64,000 bases of DNA from Microvirga lotononidis (GCF_034627025.1 NZ_CP141049.1:310001-374000); one strand, 5' to 3'; positions 7,834 through 16,865 are shown, numbered from the stretch's first letter. Numbers and translations: made by a program. Notes: generated by a model from the sequence alone, not told the origin.

Positions 7834-9539
7834 CCGGCAAACTCCGACACGGGCAGGCCGGCGGCTGGGACCGGCATGGCGAAGAGGCCGCCCGAGAAGG
7901 GTGCCTCGGCAAGGACGCGCGAGGGCAGGCGGATGCGCGCGGTGGTGATGAAGAGGGTCTTCAGATCCTCCCCGCCGAAGGCGACGCTGGTCGGACGGGG
8001 CACAGGCAGCCGCACCTCGCGCTCCAGGCGACCGTTCGGGTCGTAGCGGCGCACGCACCACCCGTCCCAGATGGCGCACCATAGGAAGCCCTCACTATCG
8101 ATCGCGAGACCGTCCGGCCGCCCGTCCGCGGCATCGATCTCGGCGAACACGCGCCGGTTGTCGATAGCACCGGCGGCGAGATCAAAATCGTAGGCGTAGA
8201 TCCTGCCTGGGGCGGAATCGGTGAAATAGAAGGTGCGTCCGTCCGGGCTCCAGTCGAGGCCGTTGGCTACGGTGAAGCCGGCCGCCACACGCTTCCACGT
8301 GTGGTCGCCGGAGATGGCGTAGAGGGCACCGGTGGCGCGGCTCGCATCAAGGCGCATGGTACCGCCCCACAACCGACCGATCCGGTCGCATTTGCCGTCG
8401 TTGAAGCGGTTGTCGGGAATCTCCGCCTCAGGGTCGACGAGCGGCTCAAGGCGGCCGCTCTCGAAGTCGAGGGCCTCAAGGCCGTCCTGGGTGAGAGCGG
8501 CGAGCCCGCCGCCGCGGCGCGGCACGACGGCGCTGACGAGCCTGGGCAGCACGACCTCTTCGTTGGTGCGCGTTGCCGGATCGAAGCGATGCACAGACGG
8601 GGCAAGGATGTCGACCCAGTAGAGCCTCTTCTCGTGCGGCATCCAGACCGGTCCCTCGGCGAGATGCGCCCCCCAGGGCAGCACGCATTCCACGCCGCTA
8701 TCGGAGGGCGGCCCCGCCCGGCTCTGCGGATTGATGTTCATCGGCATGGCGCCGACATTGCCGGAGATCTGGCGCGCGGCCGCCATAAGGTCGCGCCCTG
8801 TGGTGTGGAGCCGGTCGTTAGACAGGCGCGAACTCGGCCCGAATACGCCGATGGCGGCAATCGCCCGGCCGGTATGATCGAAGATCGGGGCGGCGACCGA
8901 GACGACTCCTGCCACATGCTCCTCAAGGGAGATGGCATACCCACGCGCCCGGGCGAGGGCGAGATCGGCCATGAGCGACTCACTGTCGGTGATGGTGCGA
9001 TCAGTGAAACCTTGGAGCGCGTTGTGATCGAGGAGGGCTCGGCGCTCGTGCGGGGAAGCGAAGGCAAGTAGCGCCTTGCCGCCGGCGGTGCAGTGCAGGG
9101 GCGCCCGGCGGCCGATCTCGATCCTGAAGCCGAAGGCGCCGCCGCGACTCTTCTGGTCGATGTAGAGCACCTCGTCACCATCGATGGAGCACAAAGCGAC
9201 GGTCTCCCGGGTCTCGTCAGCGAGGCGCTCGATCACCGGCGAGGCGGCTCCGCGCAGATCGAAGGACTCCCACACCCGGTGCGCCAGCTCGAAGAGCCGG
9301 TGTCCGAGCCGGTAGGTGTTGTCGCTCTCCTCATGCCGCACGAGGCGGAACAGGACGAGGGTGTTGAGCATCCGCGCCAGGGTGCCCTTCGTGAGCTTCG
9401 TCGCTGCCTGCAAGTCCTTGAATCGCGGCGGCATGGCATGCTCGCCGATCACATCGAGGAGATAGAGGCCCTTGGCGAGGGCTGCAGCCCCGGTCGGAAC
9501 CTCCCGCTCCTCCGGCGGCGCAACGCGTGGGTTGTCCAC
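7830..9539 (-). CDS. IclR-family regulator fused to SMP-30/gluconolactonase
   Basis: One uninterrupted 569-residue frame holds two proteins. Residues about 15-75 are the IclR winged helix (ALAKGLYLLDVIGE, then a helix-turn-helix in LQAATKLTKGTLARML). Residues about 90-260 are the IclR effector domain (ELAHRVWESFDLRGA, CTAGGKALLAF). From about 285 an SMP-30 six-bladed lactonase follows with its metal ligands in place: Glu in LAEGPVW, Asn in RFNDGK, Asn in VANGLDWSPDG, Asp in DGRPDGLAID. It probably hydrolyses a sugar lactone and controls the operon it belongs to. GTG 9539 sits two bases after the previous stop; ATG 9608 is an alternative. Confidence 0.88.
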   Translation of the reverse strand: MDNPRVAPPEEREVPTGAAALAKGLYLLDVIGEHAMPPRFKDLQAATKLTKGTLARMLNTLVLFRLVRHEESDNTYRLGHRLFELAHRVWESFDLRGAASPVIERLADETRETVALCSIDGDEVLYIDQKSRGGAFGFRIEIGRRAPLHCTAGGKALLAFASPHERRALLDHNALQGFTDRTITDSESLMADLALARARGYAISLEEHVAGVVSVAAPIFDHTGRAIAAIGVFGPSSRLSNDRLHTTGRDLMAAARQISGNVGAMPMNINPQSRAGPPSDSGVECVLPWGAHLAEGPVWMPHEKRLYWVDILAPSVHRFDPATRTNEEVVLPRLVSAVVPRRGGGLAALTQDGLEALDFESGRLEPLVDPEAEIPDNRFNDGKCDRIGRLWGGTMRLDASRATGALYAISGDHTWKRVAAGFTVANGLDWSPDGRTFYFTDSAPGRIYAYDFDLAAGAIDNRRVFAEIDAADGRPDGLAIDSEGFLWCAIWDGWCVRRYDPNGRLEREVRLPVPRPTSVAFGGEDLKTLFITTARIRLPSRVLAEAPFSGGLFAMPVPAAGLPVSEFAG

Positions 9540-9541
9540 GG

Positions 9542-10528
9542 CTAGGCGGCCTTCGTCCGTTCCGCGCGGGCGGCCGCCGCCTCTTCGATCATCCGTTCGA
9601 TCGTCCATTTGGGTTCAAAGCCTAGTTCCGTGCGGATTCGCGCGTTGGAGGTCTCGTAGAACACACCGCTACCGGGCAGGTCGACAATCTTCAACGGCAG
9701 ACCGGTGAGTTTCGCCATGAGGCTGATCGCCTCCGCGAAATCCACGGGAGCGGTGGCGCCGAGATTGTAAGTGCGGCCGGCCGCCTTCGGGCTGGCGAGG
9801 GCAAGGAGGATGCCTTCGATCATGTCCCGCGTATCGGTGATGTGCATCCTGAACGGGCGACCGTTCTCGTTGCGTGAGATCACCAGGGATTCGCGGCCGT
9901 CGTCGATCGCCTTGAGCCGCTCGACGGCCGCGGTATGGCCGAAGCCCTCCTGCTGGCGGATCTTCGGGTGCAGGAAGAAGCGCGGACCGGAGAAGAAGCT
10001 CTCAGGGTCGAGGAGCTCGCAGGCGTCCTGAGTGTGGGAGAAGCGCAGGATCGTTGCCGGAACGCCCGACACACGCTCGAAGAAACGCACGATCTCCTCG
10101 CCGAGGAGCTTTGTGAGACCGTAGAGCGAGCGCGGCTTGACGGGATGGTCCTCGTCGACCGGCAGGTAGTCCGGGACGTTCTCCGGATAGACCTCGCCGG
10201 AACTCGCAAAGATCACCCGCTCCGGTTTCGCACGGACCGCCTGCTCGAGGAGGATACGAGTGCCGTCCACGTTCGCCCGGTGCAGCTTGTCGGAATCGCC
10301 CGGGAGCCAAGACATGAAGGCGCCGAGGTGGAGCACGGCGGTGGCTCCCTCCGTCGCGGCCGCCGCCGCCAGCCGGTCGTCGAAGACGCCGACCACCTCG
10401 CGGAAACGCGGGTGGGCGATGCCCGAGGGCCTCAGATCGAAGCCGGTTACCGCCTTGCCGTCATCGAGCAGGCGCTGAACCACCTTGGATCCGACACGTC
10501 CGGCGCTTCCGGTTACTAGGATCGTCAT
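9542..10528 (-). CDS. NAD-dependent epimerase/dehydratase, uronate-dehydrogenase-like
   Basis: This is an extended SDR with the Rossmann motif TGSAGRVG (6-13), the catalytic Ser in FASSGEVY (about 99-100), and Tyr126 and Lys130 (YGLTK). The 328-residue length and overall plan fit UDP-sugar epimerases and the related uronate dehydrogenases, which oxidise an aldose or uronate to a lactone. The next gene encodes a lactonase, so the uronate/aldose dehydrogenase role is the better guess. The ATG at 10528 is preceded by GAGG; an ATG at 10543 overlaps the upstream ATPase stop. Confidence 0.8.
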   Translation of the reverse strand: MTILVTGSAGRVGSKVVQRLLDDGKAVTGFDLRPSGIAHPRFREVVGVFDDRLAAAAATEGATAVLHLGAFMSWLPGDSDKLHRANVDGTRILLEQAVRAKPERVIFASSGEVYPENVPDYLPVDEDHPVKPRSLYGLTKLLGEEIVRFFERVSGVPATILRFSHTQDACELLDPESFFSGPRFFLHPKIRQQEGFGHTAAVERLKAIDDGRESLVISRNENGRPFRMHITDTRDMIEGILLALASPKAAGRTYNLGATAPVDFAEAISLMAKLTGLPLKIVDLPGSGVFYETSNARIRTELGFEPKWTIERMIEEAAAARAERTKAA

Positions 10529-10539
10529 CGGGACCTCAT

Positions 10540-11649
10540 TCAAATGGCAACGTGGGTCTGCGCGTCGAAGAGATGCAGGCGTGCGGGATCGAAGGACAGG
10601 GTGAGCGGCCCGCCGCCGGCATGCTCCTCGGGATTGATGAGACGGGCGATGATGGTATCGGCGCGACGGTCGTCGCCGGTGCGGGCGACCTCCACGCGGT
10701 TCTCCGGCGGAACATCCACATAGACGTATTTCTCACTGCCGAGACTCTCGACGAGGCGTGGGGTCACCGGGAAGGTGACCGAACCCTGGCCGGCGACGAT
10801 GTGCTCTGGCCGCAGGCCGACCACCACCTCGCGGCCGGAAAGGCTCGCAGGCGCATGGAGGGGCACGTCCCTCCCGAACAGGCGCACCGTGGCGCCGCCC
10901 TGTCCCGACCCCACCGTCGCCTTGAAGAAGTTCATGCCGGGAGAGCCGATGAAGCCTGCCACGAACAGGTTCTCCGGCTTGCGGAACATGGTGTCCGGAC
11001 TGGCGATCTGCTGGATGACGCCGTCGCGCATGATCACGATGCGGTCGGCCATGGTCATGGCTTCGATCTGATCATGCGTCACGTAAATCGTCGTCACGCC
11101 GAGGCGCTTGTGCAGGGCGCTGATCTCCGCACGGGTATGGACGCGCAGCTTGGCGTCCAGGTTCGACAGGGGCTCGTCCATCAGGAAGGCCTGCGGCTCG
11201 CGCACGATGGCGCGGCCGAGAGCGACGCGCTGGCGCTGGCCGCCGGAGAGGGCTTTCGGACGCCGGTCGAGGAGGTGTTCGACACCGAGGATCTTGGCCG
11301 TCTCGGTGACGCGCCGGTCGATCTCCGCCGGGGCCGTGCCGCGCATCTTCAGGCCGAAGCCCATGTTCTTTCGCACTGTCAGGTGCGGGTAAAGCGCGTA
11401 GTTCTGGAACACCATGGCGATATCGCGATCGCCCGGCGCGAGATCGGTGACGTCGCGGCCGCCGATGCGGATCGTCCCGGTGGTCGCCTCCTCCAGTCCT
11501 GCAAGGATCTTGAGCATGGTGGACTTGCCGCAGCCTGACGGCCCGACGAAGACCACGAACTCGCCGTCGGCGATGTCGAGTGAGAAGTCCTTGAGGACCG
11601 TGAGCTGACCGTAGGACTTGGTCACGTGCTCGATGTGAATGCCGGCCAT
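10540..11649 (-). CDS. Sugar ABC transporter ATP-binding protein (UgpC/MsmK type)
   Basis: This ATPase powers the MalFG-type permease encoded by the two preceding genes. The 369-residue product shows Walker A GPSGCGKST (36-44), Q-loop FQNYALYPH, signature LSGGQRQR (from 134), Walker B FLMDEP (155-160) and the switch His192 (THDQ). The C-terminal OB-fold (about 240-369, with GLRPEH) is the regulatory MOI domain of CUT1-family importers. It follows the MalG-like gene by 12 bases in the same operon. Confidence 0.93.
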   Translation of the reverse strand: MAGIHIEHVTKSYGQLTVLKDFSLDIADGEFVVFVGPSGCGKSTMLKILAGLEEATTGTIRIGGRDVTDLAPGDRDIAMVFQNYALYPHLTVRKNMGFGLKMRGTAPAEIDRRVTETAKILGVEHLLDRRPKALSGGQRQRVALGRAIVREPQAFLMDEPLSNLDAKLRVHTRAEISALHKRLGVTTIYVTHDQIEAMTMADRIVIMRDGVIQQIASPDTMFRKPENLFVAGFIGSPGMNFFKATVGSGQGGATVRLFGRDVPLHAPASLSGREVVVGLRPEHIVAGQGSVTFPVTPRLVESLGSEKYVYVDVPPENRVEVARTGDDRRADTIIARLINPEEHAGGGPLTLSFDPARLHLFDAQTHVAI

Positions 11650-11661
11650 GTGGCGACTCCC

Positions 11662-12492
11662 CTATTTTTCGGCGCCGGCGGTGAGGCCGCCGACGAGATA
11701 GCGTTCGAGGAACAGGTAGATGACGAGGACTGGAAGGGCGACGAGGATCGAGGCGGCCGAGATGTCGCCCCAGTTGGAGATGTACTCGCCCTTCATGGTG
11801 GTGATACCGAGATTCGCGGTCCAATTGGTCTGCGCATTCGTCAGAAATGTGCGGGCGTAGGCATAGTCCGACCAGGACAGCACGAACCCGTAGAGCGCCG
11901 TCGCGGCAAGGCCCGGCGTGGAGACCGGAAGGATCACACGCGCCATGGCGCCGAGGGGTGAGCAGCCGTCGACCATCGCGGCCTGTTCGAGCTCCCGCGG
12001 GATCGTGTCGAAATAGCCCTTCAGCATCCAGGTGGTGAACGGGATGATCAGGGTGGCATGGGCGAGGACGATCGACCACAGGCTGCCGATCAGGTCGAGG
12101 GTGCGGAAGATGCCGAACAGCGGGATGACGAGCAGCGTCGCCGGCAGCATCTTGGCCGTGAGGATGAACAATCCGAGCGACTGGCCGCCGCGAACGCGGA
12201 AGCGCGACAGGCTGTAGCCGGCGAGCACCGACACCGTCATCGACAGGATCACGCTGCCGATAGCGGCAAGCGCCGAGTTGCCGAGCCAGAGCAGGATCGG
12301 CCGGTCGCGCATCACCGCACCGAACACGTCCCAGCGCGGGATCTCGGGCCAGAACCGGGGTGGCAGCACCCGGAGCTGGTCGGGCGGCGAGATCGCGGTG
12401 ATGAACAGCCAGTAGATCGGGAAGACGAGCAGGGCGCAGGCGACAATCACCGCCGCGTACAGGATCGTCGAGTGGAGGAGGCTACGCTTCAT
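11662..12492 (-). CDS. Sugar ABC transporter permease (MalG type)
   Basis: This inner-membrane subunit of a CUT1 carbohydrate importer has 276 residues and about six membrane segments. The first is at about 10-32 (LYAAVIVACALLVFPIYWLF). The cytoplasmic coupling helix has the EAA motif in ELEQAAMVDGCSPLGAMARV. It lies 10 bases from the MalF-like gene. The substrate is not visible from the permease, but the operon points to a sugar or sugar acid. Confidence 0.92.
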   Translation of the reverse strand: MKRSLLHSTILYAAVIVACALLVFPIYWLFITAISPPDQLRVLPPRFWPEIPRWDVFGAVMRDRPILLWLGNSALAAIGSVILSMTVSVLAGYSLSRFRVRGGQSLGLFILTAKMLPATLLVIPLFGIFRTLDLIGSLWSIVLAHATLIIPFTTWMLKGYFDTIPRELEQAAMVDGCSPLGAMARVILPVSTPGLAATALYGFVLSWSDYAYARTFLTNAQTNWTANLGITTMKGEYISNWGDISAASILVALPVLVIYLFLERYLVGGLTAGAEK

Positions 12493-12502
12493 GACGACGA
12501 CC

Positions 12503-13408
12503 TCAGATGTTGTCCGGAGCGCGCCCCATCATCAGGCGGCTCGCGATGATGCAAACGATGAGGGTGATCACGCCGATGGCGGAGGCATAGCCCATTTTGA
12601 AGAATCCGAAGGCCTGTTCGTACGTCATGATCGAGAGGGTCTGCGTTGCCTTCAGCGGCCCACCGCCCGTAAGGACGTAGATGATGGAGAAGTCGCGGAA
12701 CACCCACAGCATGACCAGAACGAGGGTCACGCCGAGGATGGGCATCAGCGACGGGATGGTGATGTTGACGAGGCGCTGCCAAGTGTTCGCGCCGTCGACC
12801 CGCGCGGCGTTGTAGAAATCCTCCGGAATGGACTGCAGGCCGGCGAGCATCATGATGGACACGAAAGGATAGCCCTTCCAGATCATGGTGACGCACACGA
12901 CCATGAAGGCGGCGGCCGGGGACGAGAACCAGTTGACCGTGGTGTCGATGAATCCGAGCTTGATGAAGATCCAGTTCATCAGCCCGAAGGATGAATCGAA
13001 CATCCATGCGAAGATCACCACGGCGATGACCTCCGGCACGGCCCAGGGCAGGGCGACAAGCAGGCGGGCCAGGGACTGTCCCTTGAACTTGTTATTGACG
13101 AGAAGCGCGGTCCCGAGCCCGAGCAGGAAACAGAACAGGCTGACGATGACCACGAGCTTGAGAGTGATCCAGGCCGCGTTCCAAAAGTCCGGGGACGTGA
13201 ACAGCCGCTCGTAGTTCGCGGTCGTGAACGGCCGCCGCGCCTGATCGAGCCGCGCGATAGTTACGTTCTGAAACGAGATGTCCACCGATACGATGAGAGG
13301 GTAGACAATGATGAGGCCGATGAGGAGGACGGCGGGCGCGAGGAGAAGATAGCCAAGCCAATGGCGTCGGCTTGGGCGCGCGAGGTCAAGGCTGAATCCT
13401 GGCTTCAT
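12503..13408 (-). CDS. Sugar ABC transporter permease (MalF type)
   Basis: This is the second membrane subunit of the importer, 301 residues. Six membrane segments begin with LGYLLLAPAVLLIGLIIVYP (about 18-37), and the EAA coupling motif is in FYNAARVDGANTWQRLVNI. It is separated from the binding-protein gene by 58 bases holding a strong hairpin, a common way to keep binding-protein mRNA more abundant than permease mRNA. Confidence 0.92.
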   Translation of the reverse strand: MKPGFSLDLARPSRRHWLGYLLLAPAVLLIGLIIVYPLIVSVDISFQNVTIARLDQARRPFTTANYERLFTSPDFWNAAWITLKLVVIVSLFCFLLGLGTALLVNNKFKGQSLARLLVALPWAVPEVIAVVIFAWMFDSSFGLMNWIFIKLGFIDTTVNWFSSPAAAFMVVCVTMIWKGYPFVSIMMLAGLQSIPEDFYNAARVDGANTWQRLVNITIPSLMPILGVTLVLVMLWVFRDFSIIYVLTGGGPLKATQTLSIMTYEQAFGFFKMGYASAIGVITLIVCIIASRLMMGRAPDNI

Positions 13409-13426
13409 GAAATCCCCTGTGAAGGA

Positions 13427-13448
13427 GCCAGCCGCTTTCGCGGCTGGC
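13427..13448 (-). promoter_or_regulatory. Intercistronic mRNA stem-loop between binding-protein and permease genes
   Basis: The perfect 9-bp inverted repeat GCCAGCCGC / GCGGCTGGC is separated by four bases. It lies between the stop of the binding-protein gene and the start of the MalF-like gene. There is no T-run, so it is better read as an mRNA-protecting or attenuating hairpin than a full terminator. Confidence 0.65.
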
Positions 13449-13466
13449 GGCGTGGCGCTGATGGCG

Positions 13467-14732
13467 TCACTGTTGCTGAAGGGCTTCCGCCTTCTGCTGC
13501 ATGGTCGCGGCGACTGTCTTTGGATCGAGGTCTTGGATGATCATACGCTGCGCTTCTTCCATGATCGTCTTGGAGAACTCGTTGAACTGGATCTCCAATC
13601 CCTTCGGAATCCGGTCGACCTTGGCCTGAGCGGCGGCTTGCGTCACCTGGACCAGGAGATCGAAGTTCGGGTTCTCGGCCTTGGCGGCCTTGATGTCCGC
13701 ACGCGGGCTCGGGGGCGGGGAGGCGCCGAGGGTGGCGTAGGTCGACTGGAACTGATCCGAGGTCGCGAGCTTGATGAAATCCCACACCAGCTTCTTGTTC
13801 GCGCTATTGATGTCCGCAGGGATCGCGAGAACGTTGGACGAGCCGCCGACCGGTGGGTTGAACGGGACCATGGCAGTCTTGATCTGGTCCTTGGCCTTGC
13901 CCTTTTGAATGATCGGCCAGAGCCATGGGCCGTCCATCTTCAGAGCGATCTTACCATCCGCGAAAAGCTGGCGCACCTCGCCCGCCGACATGTCGCGCGG
14001 CGTGAGATTGTTCTTGACGATCGTCTTCCAGCGGGAGAGCCCTTCGATCATCTGCGGCGTGTTGATGGTGACCTTGCCGTTCTCGTCCGTCCAGCGTCCG
14101 CCGGCGTCGAGGGTGTAGTTCATCATCTCGCTGATGTACTGGCCGCCGCCACCGCGGGTCTCGTGACCGGTGCCGAACTGATCGATGATGCCGTCACCGT
14201 TGAGGTCCTTGGTTGTTTTCTTGGCGGCTTCAAGGAACTCGGCGTAGGTCTTCGGCACCGCCAATCCTTCCTTCTTTAGCAGGTCCTCGTTGTAGGCAAG
14301 GAAATAGCCGAAGTAGAGCATCATGGTGCAAACGGTCTGTTTGTTCCAGACACAGGTGTCCTGGCCGGCCCAGCCGTTGAGATCGAGCTTCGATTCCTTG
14401 ATGTAGGGATCGAGAGGTTCGAGCCATCCATTGTCCGCGAATTTCTGGAACTCGAAGGAGGCGAGGTGCACGATGTCCGGCGGATTGCCGCCGGCGAACA
14501 GCGTCGTCATCGTGTCGGCGTAGGCGCCGCGTTCGACTTTGGTCCATTCAATCTTCACGCCGGGATGAGATTCCTCGAACGCCTTGATCACCGAGGCCCA
14601 CCAGTCGCCGACACCGCGCTCGTCCTTTTGCCAAGACACGAACTTGAGAACCTTGTTCTGCGCGAGCCCCGCGTTTGTGCTCAGGGCAAGGGCGGCGGTC
14701 GCCGCGAGGATGGTCAGTTTTCTTCTCAGCAT
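13467..14732 (-). CDS. Extracellular sugar-binding protein (MalE/UgpB type)
   Basis: This periplasmic receptor of the CUT1 importer has 421 residues. A signal peptide (about 1-24, ending GLAQ) leads into a family-1 solute-binding fold. Typical elements are VLKFVSWQKDERG, FEESHPGVKIEW, NPPDIVHLASFEF and GKIALKMDGPWLW. It is the first transporter gene after the two enzyme genes of the operon. The ligand is unknown; a mono- or oligosaccharide or sugar acid is expected from the neighbours. Confidence 0.92.
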   Translation of the reverse strand: MLRRKLTILAATAALALSTNAGLAQNKVLKFVSWQKDERGVGDWWASVIKAFEESHPGVKIEWTKVERGAYADTMTTLFAGGNPPDIVHLASFEFQKFADNGWLEPLDPYIKESKLDLNGWAGQDTCVWNKQTVCTMMLYFGYFLAYNEDLLKKEGLAVPKTYAEFLEAAKKTTKDLNGDGIIDQFGTGHETRGGGGQYISEMMNYTLDAGGRWTDENGKVTINTPQMIEGLSRWKTIVKNNLTPRDMSAGEVRQLFADGKIALKMDGPWLWPIIQKGKAKDQIKTAMVPFNPPVGGSSNVLAIPADINSANKKLVWDFIKLATSDQFQSTYATLGASPPPSPRADIKAAKAENPNFDLLVQVTQAAAQAKVDRIPKGLEIQFNEFSKTIMEEAQRMIIQDLDPKTVAATMQQKAEALQQQ

Positions 14733-14759
14733 GGCACTTCCTCCGTTGCGGGTTAATTG

Positions 14760-15932
14760 TTATCGGTATTGTTGGAGGAGGCTCAGGGCCTCCTCGGATG
14801 GCTCGACTCCGAGGCCTGGGCCGGTCGGGAGCGTGTAGAAGCCCTCTCGGCAGTCCATGTCGCCGGTTACCAGCCGGCGGTTCGGCTCGAAAATCGAATG
14901 CTGATACTCGTGGGACGTGACCGCTGAGAGGGCAGCGCTCGCATGCAGGCTCGCGGCCATGAACAGGCCGATGCCGATGGTCGCGTGCGGGATCACTTCG
15001 AGATGATGGGCCTGGGCGTACTGGCCGACTCGCATGAATTCGGTCACGCCCTTGTGCCCCATTTCCGGCTGGACGATGCCGCAGGCGCGCTTTTCGACCC
15101 GCGTAACGAGATCGAACACTGTCCGCCATTCCTCCCCGGCGGCGACGGTCGTTGTCACGTTGGCTGCGACACGGGCAAGGCCGTCCACATCCTCCGGCTT
15201 CACCGGCGCCTCGGCGAACCACAGGCCGTACGGCTCCATGGCGCGGATTGCGGCGATGGCCTGGTCGGCCGTGCGGGCCCAATGCATGTCGCAGGCGATG
15301 CGAGCCGCAGGTCCGAGCGTCTCGCGCAGGGTCTCCATCTCCGCGACGACGCCGTCATCGGCGACAGGCGCTGCGAACTTGAAGCTGGAGAAGCCCTTCG
15401 CCTGCCATTCGGCCGCGAAGGCGGCCCGCTCCGTGCGGGTGCGCTTGGGGAGCCCCGAGATGTAGGCCGGCAGTTTCTCATGCCGCTGCCCGCCAAGGAG
15501 CTTGACGAGGGGCAAGCCGGAGAGCTTGCCGCACAGGTCCCACAGGGCGATGTCGATGGCGGCGAGGGCGTCGAGGTAGAAGCCCCCGGTATAGCCGCGC
15601 ACGCGCATGAGATCGTAGAGATCCTCGTGGATCACGACCACGTCGCGTGGGTCGCGGCCGACAACGAAGGGGCCGAGGAGGTCGTCTACGATCGCCATTG
15701 CGGCCCCCGGTGCGACGATGCCGTAGGTCTCGCCCCATCCGACCGCTCCGTCGGCGGTCTCGATGCGCACGACCACCGTGCGGTCGCTGGTCGGGTAGAC
15801 CGTGCGGTTGCCTTTGCGGACGATGTAGCCCTTCTCGTTCACCGTCTCGCCGGGGCGCGGCTCGCCGAGATAGATGGTCTCACGCGGAAGGGTGATCGAG
15901 TAGACCGAGACGGTCTTGACGCGGGTGCTCAT
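14760..15932 (-). CDS. Mandelate racemase/muconate lactonizing family sugar-acid dehydratase
   Basis: This enolase-superfamily enzyme probably dehydrates an aldonate or aldarate to a 2-keto-3-deoxy acid. The 390-residue product has the capping domain in about the first 130 residues and then the barrel. Likely Mg ligands are Asp215 (CDMHW), Glu241 (FAEAPV) and Glu267 (AGEEW), with His316 (IPHATIG) as candidate base. The usual KxK motif is FKF around Lys185, so one of the two lysines is missing, as in several dehydratase subgroups. It overlaps the preceding gene as ATGA. The exact substrate is not assigned. Confidence 0.85.
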   Translation of the reverse strand: MSTRVKTVSVYSITLPRETIYLGEPRPGETVNEKGYIVRKGNRTVYPTSDRTVVVRIETADGAVGWGETYGIVAPGAAMAIVDDLLGPFVVGRDPRDVVVIHEDLYDLMRVRGYTGGFYLDALAAIDIALWDLCGKLSGLPLVKLLGGQRHEKLPAYISGLPKRTRTERAAFAAEWQAKGFSSFKFAAPVADDGVVAEMETLRETLGPAARIACDMHWARTADQAIAAIRAMEPYGLWFAEAPVKPEDVDGLARVAANVTTTVAAGEEWRTVFDLVTRVEKRACGIVQPEMGHKGVTEFMRVGQYAQAHHLEVIPHATIGIGLFMAASLHASAALSAVTSHEYQHSIFEPNRRLVTGDMDCREGFYTLPTGPGLGVEPSEEALSLLQQYR

Positions 15933-16852
15933 TCGGCGGCTCCGGCAAAGGCGGCAGCGTCGTTGGTCAGGAGGGGCGAGGCCAGCTTCAGCCAGGCGTC
16001 GATCTCCGACAGATCCATGTCGTCCATGGGCGGCAGCTTCGCCCGTGCAACGCGGTTCGACAGGATGCCGCGCCGCGTCAGCACGTATTTGGTGAAGGCC
16101 ATGCGGAAATTGGCCTGGATGACGAGAAGCGGAAGGGTCCGCATGTACAGATCGCGGGCCTTGGCGATGTCGCCTGAGCGGAAAGCGCGGTCGAGGGCGA
16201 CATGCACGTCGGCGATTTCCACCGCCGGCATCGCGCCGCAGGCGCCGCGCCGATATTCGTCGATGATGTAGCGGGCGCCGCCGCCGCCGATGACGCCCTT
16301 CAGGTGCGCCGGCCGGTCCTTGAGGATTGCGGTGATCGCGGGCCCGGCAGGAAGCGTCTCCTCCTTCACGTAGGTGATAGCCGGGTTGTCCTTGACGATG
16401 GCGAGAATCACGTCAGGCTTCAGATCCGACCCGCGCGGTGCCGGCGCGTTCTGCAGCACGATCTGGATTTCCGGCACCGCCGCGGCGATGGCCCCGTAGA
16501 AGGCCGCCACCGCCGCCGCATCGACGCCAACGCTCTTGGGCGCCTGGATCATCGTGAAGCGAACCCCAGCCGCGAGCGCTTCCCGGGCATGGGCAATCGC
16601 CTCCTCGGCGCTCGGGGCGCTCGCGCCGGCGACCACGGGAACACGCCCGTCGACCCGCTCGACCACGCGCCGCAGAAGGCTCGCCCGTTCGTCGGCACGC
16701 AGTTCATCGACCTCGCTGGCAAAGCCGGGAAACACCACGCCGTCCACTCCCGAAGCGAGCGCAAACTCGACGATGCGATCCATGGCGTCGGGATCAATTC
16801 CGCCGGTCGTGGAAAAGGGCGTGGGAAGGACGGGAAGGATTCCCTGAAGCAT
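15929..16852 (-). CDS. Dihydrodipicolinate synthase/2-keto-3-deoxy acid aldolase family protein
   Basis: This is the first gene of the operon, 307 residues, with a class I aldolase TIM barrel. The Schiff-base lysine is Lys163 in TYVKEE. The usual GTTGE motif reads GFASE (43-47), and the usual YNxP tyrosine is replaced by Gln134 (LQNAP). It is therefore not DapA itself but one of the divergent sugar-acid members that cleave or dehydrate 2-keto-3-deoxy acids. With the dehydratase next to it, it probably handles that enzyme's product. Confidence 0.82.
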   Translation of the reverse strand: MLQGILPVLPTPFSTTGGIDPDAMDRIVEFALASGVDGVVFPGFASEVDELRADERASLLRRVVERVDGRVPVVAGASAPSAEEAIAHAREALAAGVRFTMIQAPKSVGVDAAAVAAFYGAIAAAVPEIQIVLQNAPAPRGSDLKPDVILAIVKDNPAITYVKEETLPAGPAITAILKDRPAHLKGVIGGGGARYIIDEYRRGACGAMPAVEIADVHVALDRAFRSGDIAKARDLYMRTLPLLVIQANFRMAFTKYVLTRRGILSNRVARAKLPPMDDMDLSEIDAWLKLASPLLTNDAAAFAGAAE

Positions 16853-16865
16853 CTCGTTTCCTCTT

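Noticed and set aside
7834..8082. Upstream extension of the SDR open frame
   Set aside because: It is an Arg-rich shadow of the lactonase domain on the same strand. The TTG at 7833, overlapping the stop of the previous gene, starts the recognised domain.
10552..11538. 328-aa plus-strand open frame opposite the sugar ABC ATPase
   Set aside because: It has the His/Asp/Arg-rich composition typical of antisense frames in GC-rich genes and no domain.
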